Below, piece after piece: positions 50,050 to 61,600 of a stretch of 64,000 bases of DNA. The position numbers and the translations under genes were made by a program. How positions within the stretch are numbered: position 1 is the stretch's first letter; each line of letters starts with the position of its first letter. The notes beneath the pieces were generated by a model that saw only the letters and a program-made list of their open reading frames with translations, ran no database searches and had not been told where the DNA came from. This DNA is from Penium margaritaceum (Eukaryota; Streptophyta; Zygnematophyceae; Desmidiales; Peniaceae): NCBI GenBank assembly GCA_023375785.1, contig SZWC01001202.1, forward strand, positions 244,874-308,873, given 5' to 3'.

Positions 50050-51348
50050 CTCAGCAACTGCTAGAGCTATGGTGGGTGTCTGCGAAGATGGGGCGGGTTG
50101 CTTCTCCACAGGGAGTGGTGGGTTTGTCTGTTGTCATCTCTCCGGTACGACGGTTTGATTGACAACTGCCTCTTGGAATCGCTCCTCCGCGGCCTCTGCT
50201 TTGCGCCTGAGGTCCTCTTCTACTCTGGCTGCCACCTGTAGATCCCATCCGCGTAGGCCCAGTTCCTGGGCTCGTGCGATGAGAGTTGTCTCTTCGGTAG
50301 TGGGAGGCACCTCTGTGGTCTCGTCCTCCGCCATCGGTAGCACCAATTTGACGTTGTGGGCTCCGTTCGCAAGGTTCGCGGATGCCTGTGGGTTGGGCAC
50401 AATGCCTGGTCCGCCTGGGGCAGTTTGGGGTCGATGATTTGGTGCCTGTCGCCCAGGTTGCCGCTGTTGCTGATGTGGCTGGGCCTGCCATGGTTGATTA
50501 TAGTACCGCTAACACTGCTGCACCATGGGGTCCTGTTGCATGGGGTCGATACGCGAAGCACCCTGTCGTTTGCGCGGGCAATCTCAAGCGATATGCTCCA
50601 AACTCTGGCAGGTGGAACATGCCTGTGGCTTGGGTTAAGAGGCTTGTGTTGCCGGTGCTGGAATGTGTGAGTCTCCACCTTGATGCTGTCGCGTAGATTG
50701 CTGCCGCGCAGAAATGGCCGTGGCGTCCTACACTGTATTCTGTAGGGACTGGTAGCCCTCGGGGATTATCACATTGCTCATCTCATTGGGGAGTGCGTGG
50801 ATCAGATTCTGTAGAAAGACCCACAGCGGCAGTCCTTCCCCTTGAGGGCTCTTTGCGACTGATGCCCAAGTGAGGAACTGATCCAAAAACCTGCGAATGT
50901 CGGCATCCTTTTGCATGACTTCCTTTTCAACATTGCGGAGTGCCTCTTCCTTGGTCAGCCATTTGAAACGCTCAATCAGTGTGTTGCCAAAGTCCTTGAA
51001 GGAGCTGAACGGCGCTCGCGCATTCTACCAGTCCTCCGCTACGCCCTAGAGATGGAACTCCGCGGTGGCCAAACAAAGATCAGGTGGGATCCGCCCTATG
51101 CTGGCATATATAGTGATCTCCTTCAACCAGGTCCACGGGTCCTCCTCAGGGGTTCCCTTTAAGATGTCCAGATGCGTAATATTGGCTGGTTGCGCGTGCA
51201 CGTACTGCACCTGGGGAACGGTGTTCCGATTAGCCATAGATGTCACCGCGGGTTGTGGGTAGGAGGCCGCAGCCGCCGAATAACCCACGTGGCTAGTTGG
51301 TGGCTGCCCCTGAGGTGCTGGTGTGGGGCTGCCCATTGGTGCTGCCAC
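50050..51348 (-). pseudogene. Gag, CCHC knuckle and linker, element D
   Basis: One phase throughout. 51046-51348 ends LDILKGTPEEDPWTWLKEITIYASIG with LHL after it. 50728-50916 carries FLDQFLTWASVAK and LPLWVFLQNLIHALP. The CCHC knuckle is at about 50570-50633 (ACSTCQSLEHIA-stop-DC). 50134-50400 is the charged helical linker. Stops are the only breaks. Corresponds to 9314-10563 in element C. Confidence 0.82.
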
Positions 51349-52835
51349 CGGGAGGGTATAGTAGTGAGTTGTAGTGGTCTCTTATGCCGCGTACGGCGTG
51401 GAATAAAATGTAGTCCCGGGGGGCAGTGTCTGGGTGTTCGGTGCGGCAGAGGCTGTCGGTCCTGGCACCCAATAGCCCTGCGGTGGAGGGTGTTACACTG
51501 CAGGGTGGTAGAATGGGGTGGTAGTAGGTACTGCAGGGGTGGCAGTGGCTCGGTTGGGGCGCAAGATAGGCGGGGTGGGGCACAATCGTCTGTGCCTGGC
51601 TGGTGGGCGGTGGTGCGTGAACCGCAACTCGAGTTGGTGCGGCGCCCATTGTCTGCTGATGATAGACCGGGTGTCCAACCATCACGGGCATCAGCTACGC
51701 CGCCATGGGGACTGGCGGCGGTTGCGCCGGTGTCTGCTGCATAGGGGCCTGCTGTGTTACCCCTGCCGCAGAGGACATGGCCCACGTGCCCATCGTCGTC
51801 CAACCCGGCGTGGCTGTGGTAGAGGAGGTTGTTATGGGCCCCGCTTGTGGCAGAGTCCCAGGCGGTCCGGGATGGGGGTGACGCTGGGGCCCTGTAAGTG
51901 GCTGTTGTGTTGCTTGTAGTGGCTGCGGAACCGGGAGGGGTTGGTGTACCATCACCTCTCTCTGTTCCAATGGCAGTGTTCCTTGCCATTCCGTGAATTG
52001 TGGATTTTGACTCGCAGCTGCCCTTATGCTTGGTACCATTGGGGTGCTCACCATATTTGCTCGCGGACTCACCTGGAGAGATACTTCTTCCATTGCGATG
52101 GGCGGCCCAGCGCCAACTGCTTGTCCCTCTGATGACCATTCCGCTGCTTGCGGGTAGGGCTGCTGCCTGGCTTCTGGCATAGCAGGTGGCATGCCCAACT
52201 GTTTGGTGAATAATCCATGCGACGACTGCCTCACCCCTTGTTCCCCTTACTAAAGGTGAGTGTTCCATTGGCATGCACCCCAGCTGCGGTTGGTGGCGGT
52301 GGGCGGCCTCCATGGTGGACATCCTCGACACATATGGAGCCGGGGAGGTTACTAACCCTGCTAGGGGCACGGAGTGTAGGTAGTCACCCTCTTCTACCCG
52401 TGGCGGTTGTCTTTCGATACGCCGCTGGTAGACTGGTCCTTGGTATGCCACGGGCTTCCCGCTCTCGGAGAGTCTGGCTGCTCGCTATGGCACATTGGAA
52501 AACCACCGCTGTTCCATAGAGACATTGGCCTGGAGCTGGTGGGTTCCTTGCGCATATTGGCTGTGTATGCTTTCCACCTCCACACGATCATCCAACGCAT
52601 CCATGATGCGCCACCAGTGTAGTTGTTCCAGCCACTCGGTGACGGTCCGGTGCTGCACCAGTGGATCCGCGCCTGGCAAGGAACTGACGAGCGTGCGGGA
52701 GGGCGTGGGGGAGGTGTCTCTACTGTCCACCTGTGTGGCCGCACGTCGCGATAGGAAGTGGTGCACAGAAGTTTGTTGTGGATGCTGCTGGTGCCGTCTC
52801 CGCGTCAACTGATGCACGAAGCTAGCTGCCAACAT
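51349..52835 (-). pseudogene. Pro/Gln-rich polyprotein N-terminus, element D
   Basis: Starts at the ATG 52835, about 56 bases inside the primer site. The first ORF (52485-52835) gives MLAASFVHQLTRRRHQQHPQQ and ends RWFSNVP. ORFs 51695-52234 and 51293-51691 are Pro/Gln/Thr-rich and match 8384-9316 of element C. At least one frameshift lies between them and the Gag domain. No known domain. Confidence 0.6.
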
Positions 52836-52891
52836 GTGTGACTCAATCTCAAGGTCGCGTGTAGTTTCGCTAGATATAGAGCGGGGAACTC

Positions 52892-52909
52892 TCCACGCTC
52901 ACCGCACCA
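52892..52909 (-). other. Primer binding site (tRNA-Phe), element D
   Basis: The minus strand TGGTGCGGTGAGCGTGGA begins six bases after the LTR end at 52916; identical to the site in element C. Confidence 0.82.
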
Positions 52910-52915
52910 TGACAC

Positions 52916-54317
52916 TGATACCCCCAATTTGGCCATGCAATGCTTTCCTCCCGCGCTCTTCTGGTTCCGCACCGGGTCTGCTCCAAGTTTCTGCTATTCC
53001 ACAATTCCGCGGTGTACTTGTTCACTAGTCCTTCGCTGCTTCTCCTGGTCTTCCGCGGATGCCTCGCACCCTCAGGACCCCGCGTGTGGACACTGCTCCG
53101 CGGCTCACTCCTTGCCGGCACGAGAGTCCGCCACCTCGTGGGCTCTGACTCATATGCCCGCGAAACCCTGTTTTGTTGCCGTGCGCAAGGCCGCGCCATT
53201 ACCGGTAGCACCCTTCACCGTTCTTGCGTTCCTTGGTGGTGAGAGTTACCAGCGGAATCCTTGTTGGACCCAAGATCAGAAGTGGAGCGACCAGTGGGAC
53301 ATGGACTCACTCAGAGGAGAAGATTTTGTCCTCCGCGGAATACCTCTGCAGAGAGCACTCTTCCTATTCCATAGACGAGGGCGGATCTCATATAGGAAGC
53401 AGGAGTGGAAGTAGGGACTTGCTTGACAATGCGCAGATCAATGAAACATGAGGCCGCAGTCTGGATCAGAATGAATCAGGACTTGAGTCTCTCAACTGGA
53501 AATGATACTTGCACCATGTCAGACAGTACAAGATCAGATCAAGATTGCATCACTGCTGGTTCCTCCACTGCACAGCTACTTTATAATGACCCCAACCTAG
53601 TTCTCTAAGTCTCCTCCAACATCACGTTTTCCTCTACTTTGGACTCCGCGCGGTGCGTTATGCGCACCGCGGGTCTCGTCCTTGATCACACAATAGAGTA
53701 CTTCTTCAGCACCTCTGCCCTACTACTACTTCTTCCCTCACTCCGCGGCTTGGATGCGTGCAATCTTATGTTCTTCCTTGAAACTTTGTCTTCGCGTGGT
53801 GCGTTTTCTTGGCTCTCCTCCTTCATTAATGCTGCCCACCCTGGGCTCTCATTGGCCGAGATTCTGCCGCCCTCTTCCTGATATCCGGTTCCGCCGGCGG
53901 ATTTTTGCACGTCCGACGCTTCTGCTTCACTCTCACCTCTCCGCGGCTCGGCACATGTTCTCTTTCCACCGCGGACTCTCATCCATGCCCATCCCGCCTC
54001 TTTTCGCCTTCTCCGCAACAAGCGCTTGAGATAGCCGTAGAGGAGCAACCGTTGATTGTTTGTTCCCAGGTTGCCACTTTTCCCGCCTGTCTTCCTCAAC
54101 CGCCACTGGATTCCGCGCCACCCCACGCTCTACCGCAACCTCATTGCGGGAGCCAGCATTCCTTCCGCGTCCTCCCGTGCTCTGCGGCCTCCCCGTCATC
54201 ATCCTCCGCAGATCTGTGGTTGCGGCCATCTCTTTCTGTGGACTTGTGGGTCGCGGCGACTTTCTTGCGTGGATCTACCTTCTTCCCAGCGGAGATGCGG
54301 TGGATTTCTGTCTGACA
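52916..54317 (-). repeat. 5' LTR of element D
   Basis: Minus strand TGTCAGACAG...GGGGGTATCA, 1402 bp. Promoter-like elements: hairpin around 53650-53670 (gcggtgcg/cgcaccgc arms) and, about 65 bases downstream, tataaag at 53585-53579. Flanked on the right by satellite, with ctttt as one side of the target duplication. Confidence 0.94.
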
Positions 54318-54322
54318 CTTTT

Positions 54323-57300
54323 TCGTTCAGAGTCAGTGACATATGCATCCTTTGGTTGGTCACTGTGCACGCTAGCCACACCATGCCACTACTTGTTGAA
54401 AATGTTTCGACTTGCTAGTTGATAACTAGTGTTCCCAACCCATGGTTTCCCCCACTGACCATTTGTGACTCGTGTTATGAGCTTTCAACGTTGACCACAC
54501 ACTGTGAAATCCGTTTGGTCATGGTTTGTGACACATGCCTAATTTGGTTTGTCACTGTACATGGTTACCACGCTGTGTCATTACGTATCCAAGGTCTTTG
54601 TGCTTTCTTGTCGACAGCTAATGTTCCCAAACCATTGTTAGCCCCCTCTGACTATCTGTGACACATGTTGTGAGATGTAAAAGTTGACCACATGAAGTGA
54701 GTTTCTTTGTTCATGGTCAGTGACATATGCATACTTTGGTTGGTCACTATGCATTGTAGCCACACTGTACCAGTACATATTGAAGGTATTTGTACTTGCT
54801 AGTCGATAAATAGTATTCACAAACCATTATCTCCACCCTGACCATTTGTGAATCGTGTTATGAGTTGTCAAGGTTTACCACACTTAGTGCCATTATTTGG
54901 TCATGGTCAGTGGCATATGCCTACTTTGGTTGGTCATCGTGCATGGTATCCACACTGTGCCACAACTTATTGAATCTCCTTGTGCTTGCTATTTGATACT
55001 CGGTGTTCCCAAACAATTCTTTCCCCCTCTGACCATTTGTGACTCGTATTATGAGTTGTCAACGTTGACCACACACAGCGGATTTCTCTGGTCAAAGGCA
55101 GTATATATGCCTACTTTGGTCGGTCATTGTGCATGCTAGCCACACCGTGCTACTGCTGACTGAAGGTCGTTGTACTTGCTAGTTGATAACTGATATTCCC
55201 ATATCATTGTTTCCTCCCCTGGTTGTTTGTGACTCGTGTTATAGTTGGTCAACGTTGACCACCCATATTGAAGTTATCTGCTCATGGTCAGTGACATATG
55301 CCTAGTCTGGTTGTTTGGTGTGCGTAGTAGCCACACCGTGCCACTACGTATTGAAGTTCTTTGTCCTTTCTAGTTGATACATAGGGTTCCCAAACCAATG
55401 TCTCTCCCTCTGACCATTTGTGACTCTTGTTATGGGTTGTCAATGTTGACAACACAAAGTGGAATTATTCGGTCATAGTCAGTGTCATATGCATTCTTTG
55501 GTTGGTCCCTGTGCACGCTAGCCACACCGTGCCACTATTTGTTGAAAATCTGTCTACTTGCTAGTTGACAACTAGTGTTCTGAACCCATGGTCTCCCCCA
55601 CTGACCGTTTGTGACTCGTGTTATGAGTTTTCAACGTTGACCACTCACTATGAAATCCGCTTGGTCATGGTTTGTGACATATGCCTACTTTGGTTTGTCA
55701 CTGTACATGGTTACCACGCCGTGTCACAACGTATCGAAGGACTTTCTGCTTTTTAGTTGATAGCTAGTGTTTCCAAACCATTGCTACCCCCTCAGACTAT
55801 CAGTGACTCGTGTTGTGAGTTGCCAACGCTGACCAAATGAAGTGAAATTCGATGGTCATGGTGAGTGACATATGCATCATTTGGTTGGTCATTGTGCATG
55901 GTAGCCACGTTGTTCCACTGCATATTGAAGGTATTTGTACTTGCTATTCAATAGCTAGTATTCACAAACCATTCTCTTCCACTCTGACCATTTGTGACAT
56001 GTGTTATGAGTTGTCAAATTTTACGACACTTAGTGAAATAATTTGGGCATGGTCAGTGACATATGCCTACTTTGGTTGGTTATCGTGCATGGTATCCACA
56101 CCGTGCCACAACTCATTAAGGTCCTTGTGCTTGGTAGTTGATAACTGGTGTTCCCAAACCATTGTCTCCCCCTCTGACCATTCGTGACTCCTATTGTGTG
56201 TTGTCAATGCTGACCACACACAGCGGATTTCTTTGGTCAAAGGTAGTACATATGCCTACGTTGGTTGGTCATTGTGCATGGTAGCCACACCTTGCTTATA
56301 CTGATTGAAGGTCGCTGTACTTGCTAGTTGAAAACTGATATTCACAGACCATTGTTTCCCCCTCTATCCCTGTGTGACTCGTGTTCTGGTTGGTGAATGT
56401 TTATCACCCATATTGAAATTCTTCCATCATGGTCGGTGACATATTCCTAGTTTGGTTGTTTGGTGTGCATAGTAGCCACACTGTGCCACTACGTATTGAA
56501 GTTCTCTGTCCTTTCTAGTCAATACACAGGGTTCCCAAATCATTGTCTATCCCTCTGACCATTTGTGACTCGTGTTATGAGTTGTCAATGTTGACCATAC
56601 ATAGTGGAGTTCTTCGGTCGTAGTCAGTGACGTGAGCATCCTCTGATTGGTCACTGTACACGCTAGTCACACCGTGCCACTACTTGTTTAAAATCTTTCT
56701 ACTTGCTAGTTGATAACTAGTGTTCCCAACCCATGTATTCCCCCTCTGACCATTTGTGACGCCTATCATGGGTTGTGAACGTTGACCACCCTTATTGAAA
56801 TTCTTTGGTGATGGTTAGTGCGTATGCCTAGTTTGATTTGTCACTGTTTGTTGTTACCACGTCGTGTCACTACGTATTGAAGGTCTTTGTGCTTTCTAGA
56901 TGATAACTAGTGTTCCCAAACCATTGTTACCCCCTCTGACTATCAGTGACTCGTGTTGTGAGTTGTCATAGCTGACCACATGAAGTGAAATTCTTTGTTC
57001 ATGGTCAGTGACATGCAAACTTTGGTTGGTCACTGTGCATTGTAGCCACACTGTGCCATTACATATTGAAGGTATTTGTACTTTATAGTCAATAACTAGA
57101 ATTAACAAACCATTATCTTCCAACCGGACCATTTAGGACTCGTGTTATGAGTTGTCAAGGTGTACCACACTTAGTGCCATTATTTGGTCATGGTCAGAGG
57201 CATATGCCTACTTTGGTTGGTCAACGTGCATGGTATCCACACTGTGCCACAACTTATTGTAGCTCCTTGTGCTTGCTTTTTGATACTTGATGTTCCCAAA

Positions 57301-58615
57301 CCATTGTTTCCCCCCATGACCATTTGTGACTCGTATTATGAGTTGTAAATGTTGACCACACACAGCAGATTTCTTTGGTCAAAGGCAGTACATATGCCAA
57401 CTTTGGTCGTTCACTGTGCATGGTAATTAGGCCGTGCACCTACTGACTAAAGGTCGTTGTACTTTCTAGTTGAGAACTGATATTCCCATAGCATTGTTTC
57501 CTCCCCTGACCGTTTTTGACTCGTGTTATGGTTGGTCAACGTTTACTATCCATATTGAAATTCTCTCATCATGGTCAGTGACATATGCCTAGTTTGGTTG
57601 TTTGGTTTGCATATGAGCCACACCGTGCCACTGCGTATTGAAGTTCTTTGTCCTTTCTAGTCGATACATGGGGTTCCCAAACCATTGTCTCTCCCTCTGA
57701 CCATTTGTGACTCGTGTTATGAGTTGTGAACGTTGACCATACATAATGGACTTCTTCCGTCATAGTCAGTGACATATGCATCCTTTGGTTGGTCATTGTG
57801 CACACTAGCCACACCGTGCTACTGCTTGTTGAAAATCTTTCTACTTGCTATATGATTACTAGTGTTCCCAGCCCATGGTTTCCCCCACTGACGAGTCGTG
57901 ACTCGTGTTATGAGTTTTCAACGTTGACCACACACTGTGAAATCCGTTTGGTCATGGTTTGTGACACATGCCTACTTTGGTTTGTTGCTGTACATGGTTA
58001 CCACACCGTGTCATTACGTATCAAAGGTCTTTGTGCTTTCTTGTTGACCGCCAGGATTCCCGAACCATTGTTAGCGCTCTCTGGCTATCTGTGACCCGTG
58101 TTGTCAGTTGTAAATGTTGACCACATGAAGTGAAATTCTTTGTTCATGGTCAGTCACATATGCATACTTTGGTTGGTCATAGTGCATTCTAGCCACACTC
58201 TGCCACTACATATTGAAGGTATTTGTACTTGCTAGCCGATAACTAGTATTCACAAAGCATTATATTCCACCCTGACCATTTGTGACTCATGTTATGAGTT
58301 GTCAAGGTTTACCACACTTAGTGCCATTATATGCTCATGGTCAGTGACATATGCCTACTTTGGTTGGTCATCGTGCATGGTATCTTCACCGTGCCACAAC
58401 GTATGGAAGCTCCTTGTGCTTGCTATTTGATACTTGGTGTTCCCAAACCATTGTTTTCCCCTCTGACCATTTGTGACTCGTATTATGAGTTGTCAATGTT
58501 GACCACACACAGCTGGTTTCCTTGCTCAAAGGTAGTATATATGTTTACTTTGGTCGGTCATTGTGCATGGTTGCCACGCCGTGCTACTACTAACTGCAGG
58601 TCGCTGTACTTGCAC
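54323..58615 (+). repeat. Satellite array, block 3
   Basis: Resumes inside the f monomer interrupted by element D, then a (54431), b, c, d, e, f, a (55580), b, c, d, e, f, a (56720, divergent), b, c, d, e, f, a (57865), b, c, d. The block ends at the close of a d monomer where orientation flips. No gene; all short ORFs recur once per unit and are satellite translations. Confidence 0.95.
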
Positions 58616-58645
58616 TGGTTGGTCACTGTGCAAGTACAGCGACCT
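58598..58645. repeat. Palindromic turning point of the satellite array
   Basis: Perfect 18-base arms aggtcgctgtacttgcac (58598-58615) and its complement (58628-58645), with a 12-base spacer tggttggtcact that is itself satellite sequence. Left of it the monomers run a to f; right of it they run in reverse on the other strand. Confidence 0.9.
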
Positions 58646-61600
58646 CCAGTCAGTAGTAGCACAGCGTGGCAACCATGCACAATGACCGACCAAAGTAGGC
58701 ATATGTACTGCCTTTGAGCAAAGAAACCCGCTATGTGTGGTCATCATTGACAACTCATAATACGAGTCACAAATGGTCAGAGGGGAGACCAATGGTTTGG
58801 GAACACCAAGTATCAAATAGCAAACACAAGGAGCTTCAATACGTTGTGGCACGGTGTGGATACCATGCACGATGACCAACCAAAGTAGGCATATGTCACT
58901 GACCATGACCGAACAATGGCACCATTTGTGGAAAACCTTGACAACTCATAACACGAGTCACAAATAGTCAGCGTGGAATGTAATGGTCTGTGAATACTAA
59001 TTATCGACTAGCAAGTACAAATACCTTCAATATGTAGTGGCACAATGTGGCTACAATGCACTGTGACCAACCAAAGTATGCATATGTGACTGACCATGAA
59101 CAAAGAGTTTCACTTCATGTGGTCAACATTTACAACTCACAATACGAGTCAAATATAGTTAGAGGGGGCTAACAATGGTTTGGGAACACTGGCTGTCAAA
59201 AAGAAGGCACAAAGACCTTCGATACATAATGACACGGCGTGGTAACCATGTACAGTAACATACCAACGTAGGCATGTGTCACAACCCATGACCAAACGGA
59301 TTTCAAAGTGTGTGGTGAACGTTGAAAACTCATAACACGAGTTACAACTGGTCAGTGGGGGAGACCATGGATTGGGAACACTAGTTATCAACTAGCAAGT
59401 ACAAATATTTTCAACAAGTAGTGGCACGGTGTGGCTAGTGTGCACATCGACCAACCAAAGGATGCATATGTCACTGACTATGACCGAAGAAGTCCGTTAT
59501 GTGTGGTCAACATTGACAACTCAAAACACGAGTCACAAATGGTCACAGGGAGAGACAATGGTTCGAGAACCCTATGTATCGACTAGAGAGGACAAGGAAC
59601 TTCAATACGTAGTAGCACGGTGTGGCTAATATGCACACCAAATAACCAAACTAGGCATATGTCACTGACAATGACGAGAGAACTTCAATATGGGTGGACA
59701 ATGTTGACCAACGATAACATGAGTCAAAAACGGTCAGGGCAGGAAACAATGCCATGGGAGTATCAGTTCTCAACTTGCAAGTACAACGACCTTCAGTCAG
59801 TAGTAGCACGGTGTGGGTACCATGCACAATGAACGACCAAAGAAGGCATATGTAATTCCTTTGACTAAAGAAATGTGTTGTATGTGGTCAACATTGTCAG
59901 CTCATAATACGAGTCACAAATGGTCAGAGGGAGAAAACAATGGTTTGGGAATACCAAGTATCAAAAAGCAAGCACAAGGAGCTTCAATACGTTGTGGCAC
60001 GGTGTGCATACTATGCACGATGACCAACCAAAGTATGCATATGTCACTGACCATGACCAAATAATGGCACTAAGTGTGGTAAACCTTGACAACTCATAAC
60101 ACGAGTCACAAATGGTCAGAGGGGAAGATAGTGATTTGTGAATACTAGTTATTGACTAGAAAGTACAAATAGCTTCAATATGTAGTGGCACAGTGTGGCT
60201 ACAATGCACAGTGACCAACCAATGTATGCATATGTCACTGACCATGAACAAAGAATTTTGCTTCATGTGGTCAACATTTACAACTCACAACACGAGTCAC
60301 TGATCGTCAGAGAGGGTAACAATGGTTTGGGAACACTAGCTGTCAACACGAAAGCACAAAGATCTTCAATATGTAATGGCACGGCGTGGTAACAATGTAT
60401 GGTGATAGACCAAAGTAGGCATGTGTCACAAACCATGACCAATCGGATTTCACAGTGTGTGGTCAAAGTTGAAAACTCATACCACGAGTCACAAACGGTC
60501 AGTGGGGGAGACCATGGGTTGGGAACACTACTCATCAACTAGCAAGTAGAAAGATTTTCAACAAGTAGTGGCACGGTGTGGCTAGCGTGCACAGTGACCA
60601 ACCGAAGGATGCATATGTCACTGACTATGATCGAAGAAGTCCACTATGTGTGGTCAACATTGACAACTCATAACACGAGTCACAAATGTTCTGAGGGAGA
60701 GACAATGGTTTGGGAACCCTATGTATCAACTAGAAAGGACAAAGAACTTCAATACATAGTGGCACGGTGTGGCTGCTATGCACACCAAACAACCAAACTA
60801 GGCATATGTCACTGACCATGACCAGATGATTTCAATATGGGTGGTCAACGTTGACCAACCATAACACGAGTCACGATCGGTCAGGGGAGGAAACAATACT
60901 ATGGGAATATCAGTTCTCAACTAGCAAGTACAACGACCTTCATTGAGTAGTAGAACGGTGTGGCTACCATGCACAATGACAGACCAAAGTAGGCATATGT
61001 ACTGCCTTTGACCAAAGAAATCCGCTGTGTGTGGTCAACGTTGACAACTCATAATACAAGTCACAAATGGTGAGAGGGGGAAACAGTGGTCTGGGAACAC
61101 CGAGTATCAAATAGCAAGCACAAGGAGCTTCAATTTGTTGTGGCACAGTGTGGATACCATGCACGATGACCAACCAAAGTGGGCATATGTCACTGACCAT
61201 GACCAAATAATGGCACTAAGTGTGGTAAACCTTGACAAATCATAACACGAGTCACAAATGGTCAGAGTGGAAGATAATGATTTGTGATTACTAGTTATTG
61301 ACTAGCAAGTACAAATACCTTCAATATTTAGTGGCACAGTGTGGCTACAATGCACAGTGACCAACCAAAGTATGGATATGTCACGGACCATGAACAAAGA
61401 ATTTCAATTCATGTGGTCAACATTTACAACTCACAACACGAGGCACTGATATTCAGAGGGGGTAACAATGGTTGAGGAACACTAGTTGTCAACAAGAAAG
61501 CACAAATACCTTCGATACGTAATGACATGGCGTGGTAACCATGTACAGTGACAACCCAAACTAGGCATGTGTCACACACCATGACCAAAAGGATTTCATA

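Larger units (their letters stand above)
40509..52835 (-). pseudogene. Giant gag-pol-PHD polyprotein of element D
   Basis: ATG at 52835 (MLAASFV), stop TGA at 40509-40511; 12.3 kb. Phase is constant from about 51348 to 47521 (Gag, knuckle, protease 1, RT, RNase H), with only stops in between. It changes near 51400-51700, near 47520, near 46030, between 45143 and 44029, and near 41500. The domain order matches element C exactly. The length, the shared order and the common start and end show that the ancestor had one very long frame. Segments are listed below. Confidence 0.85.
39059..54317 (-). mobile_element. Giant Ty3/gypsy element D with PHD-like array
   Basis: A 15,259-bp minus-strand element, complete from 5' LTR (52916-54317) to 3' LTR (39059-40460), both 1402 bp. 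It interrupts an f-type satellite monomer. The flanks are cttct (39054-39058) and ctttt (54318-54322), a five-base target duplication with one mismatch; removing the element restores a continuous monomer. The internal layout is the same as element C. It is decayed by stops and a few frameshifts, but gag to RNase H is still in one phase. Confidence 0.95.
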
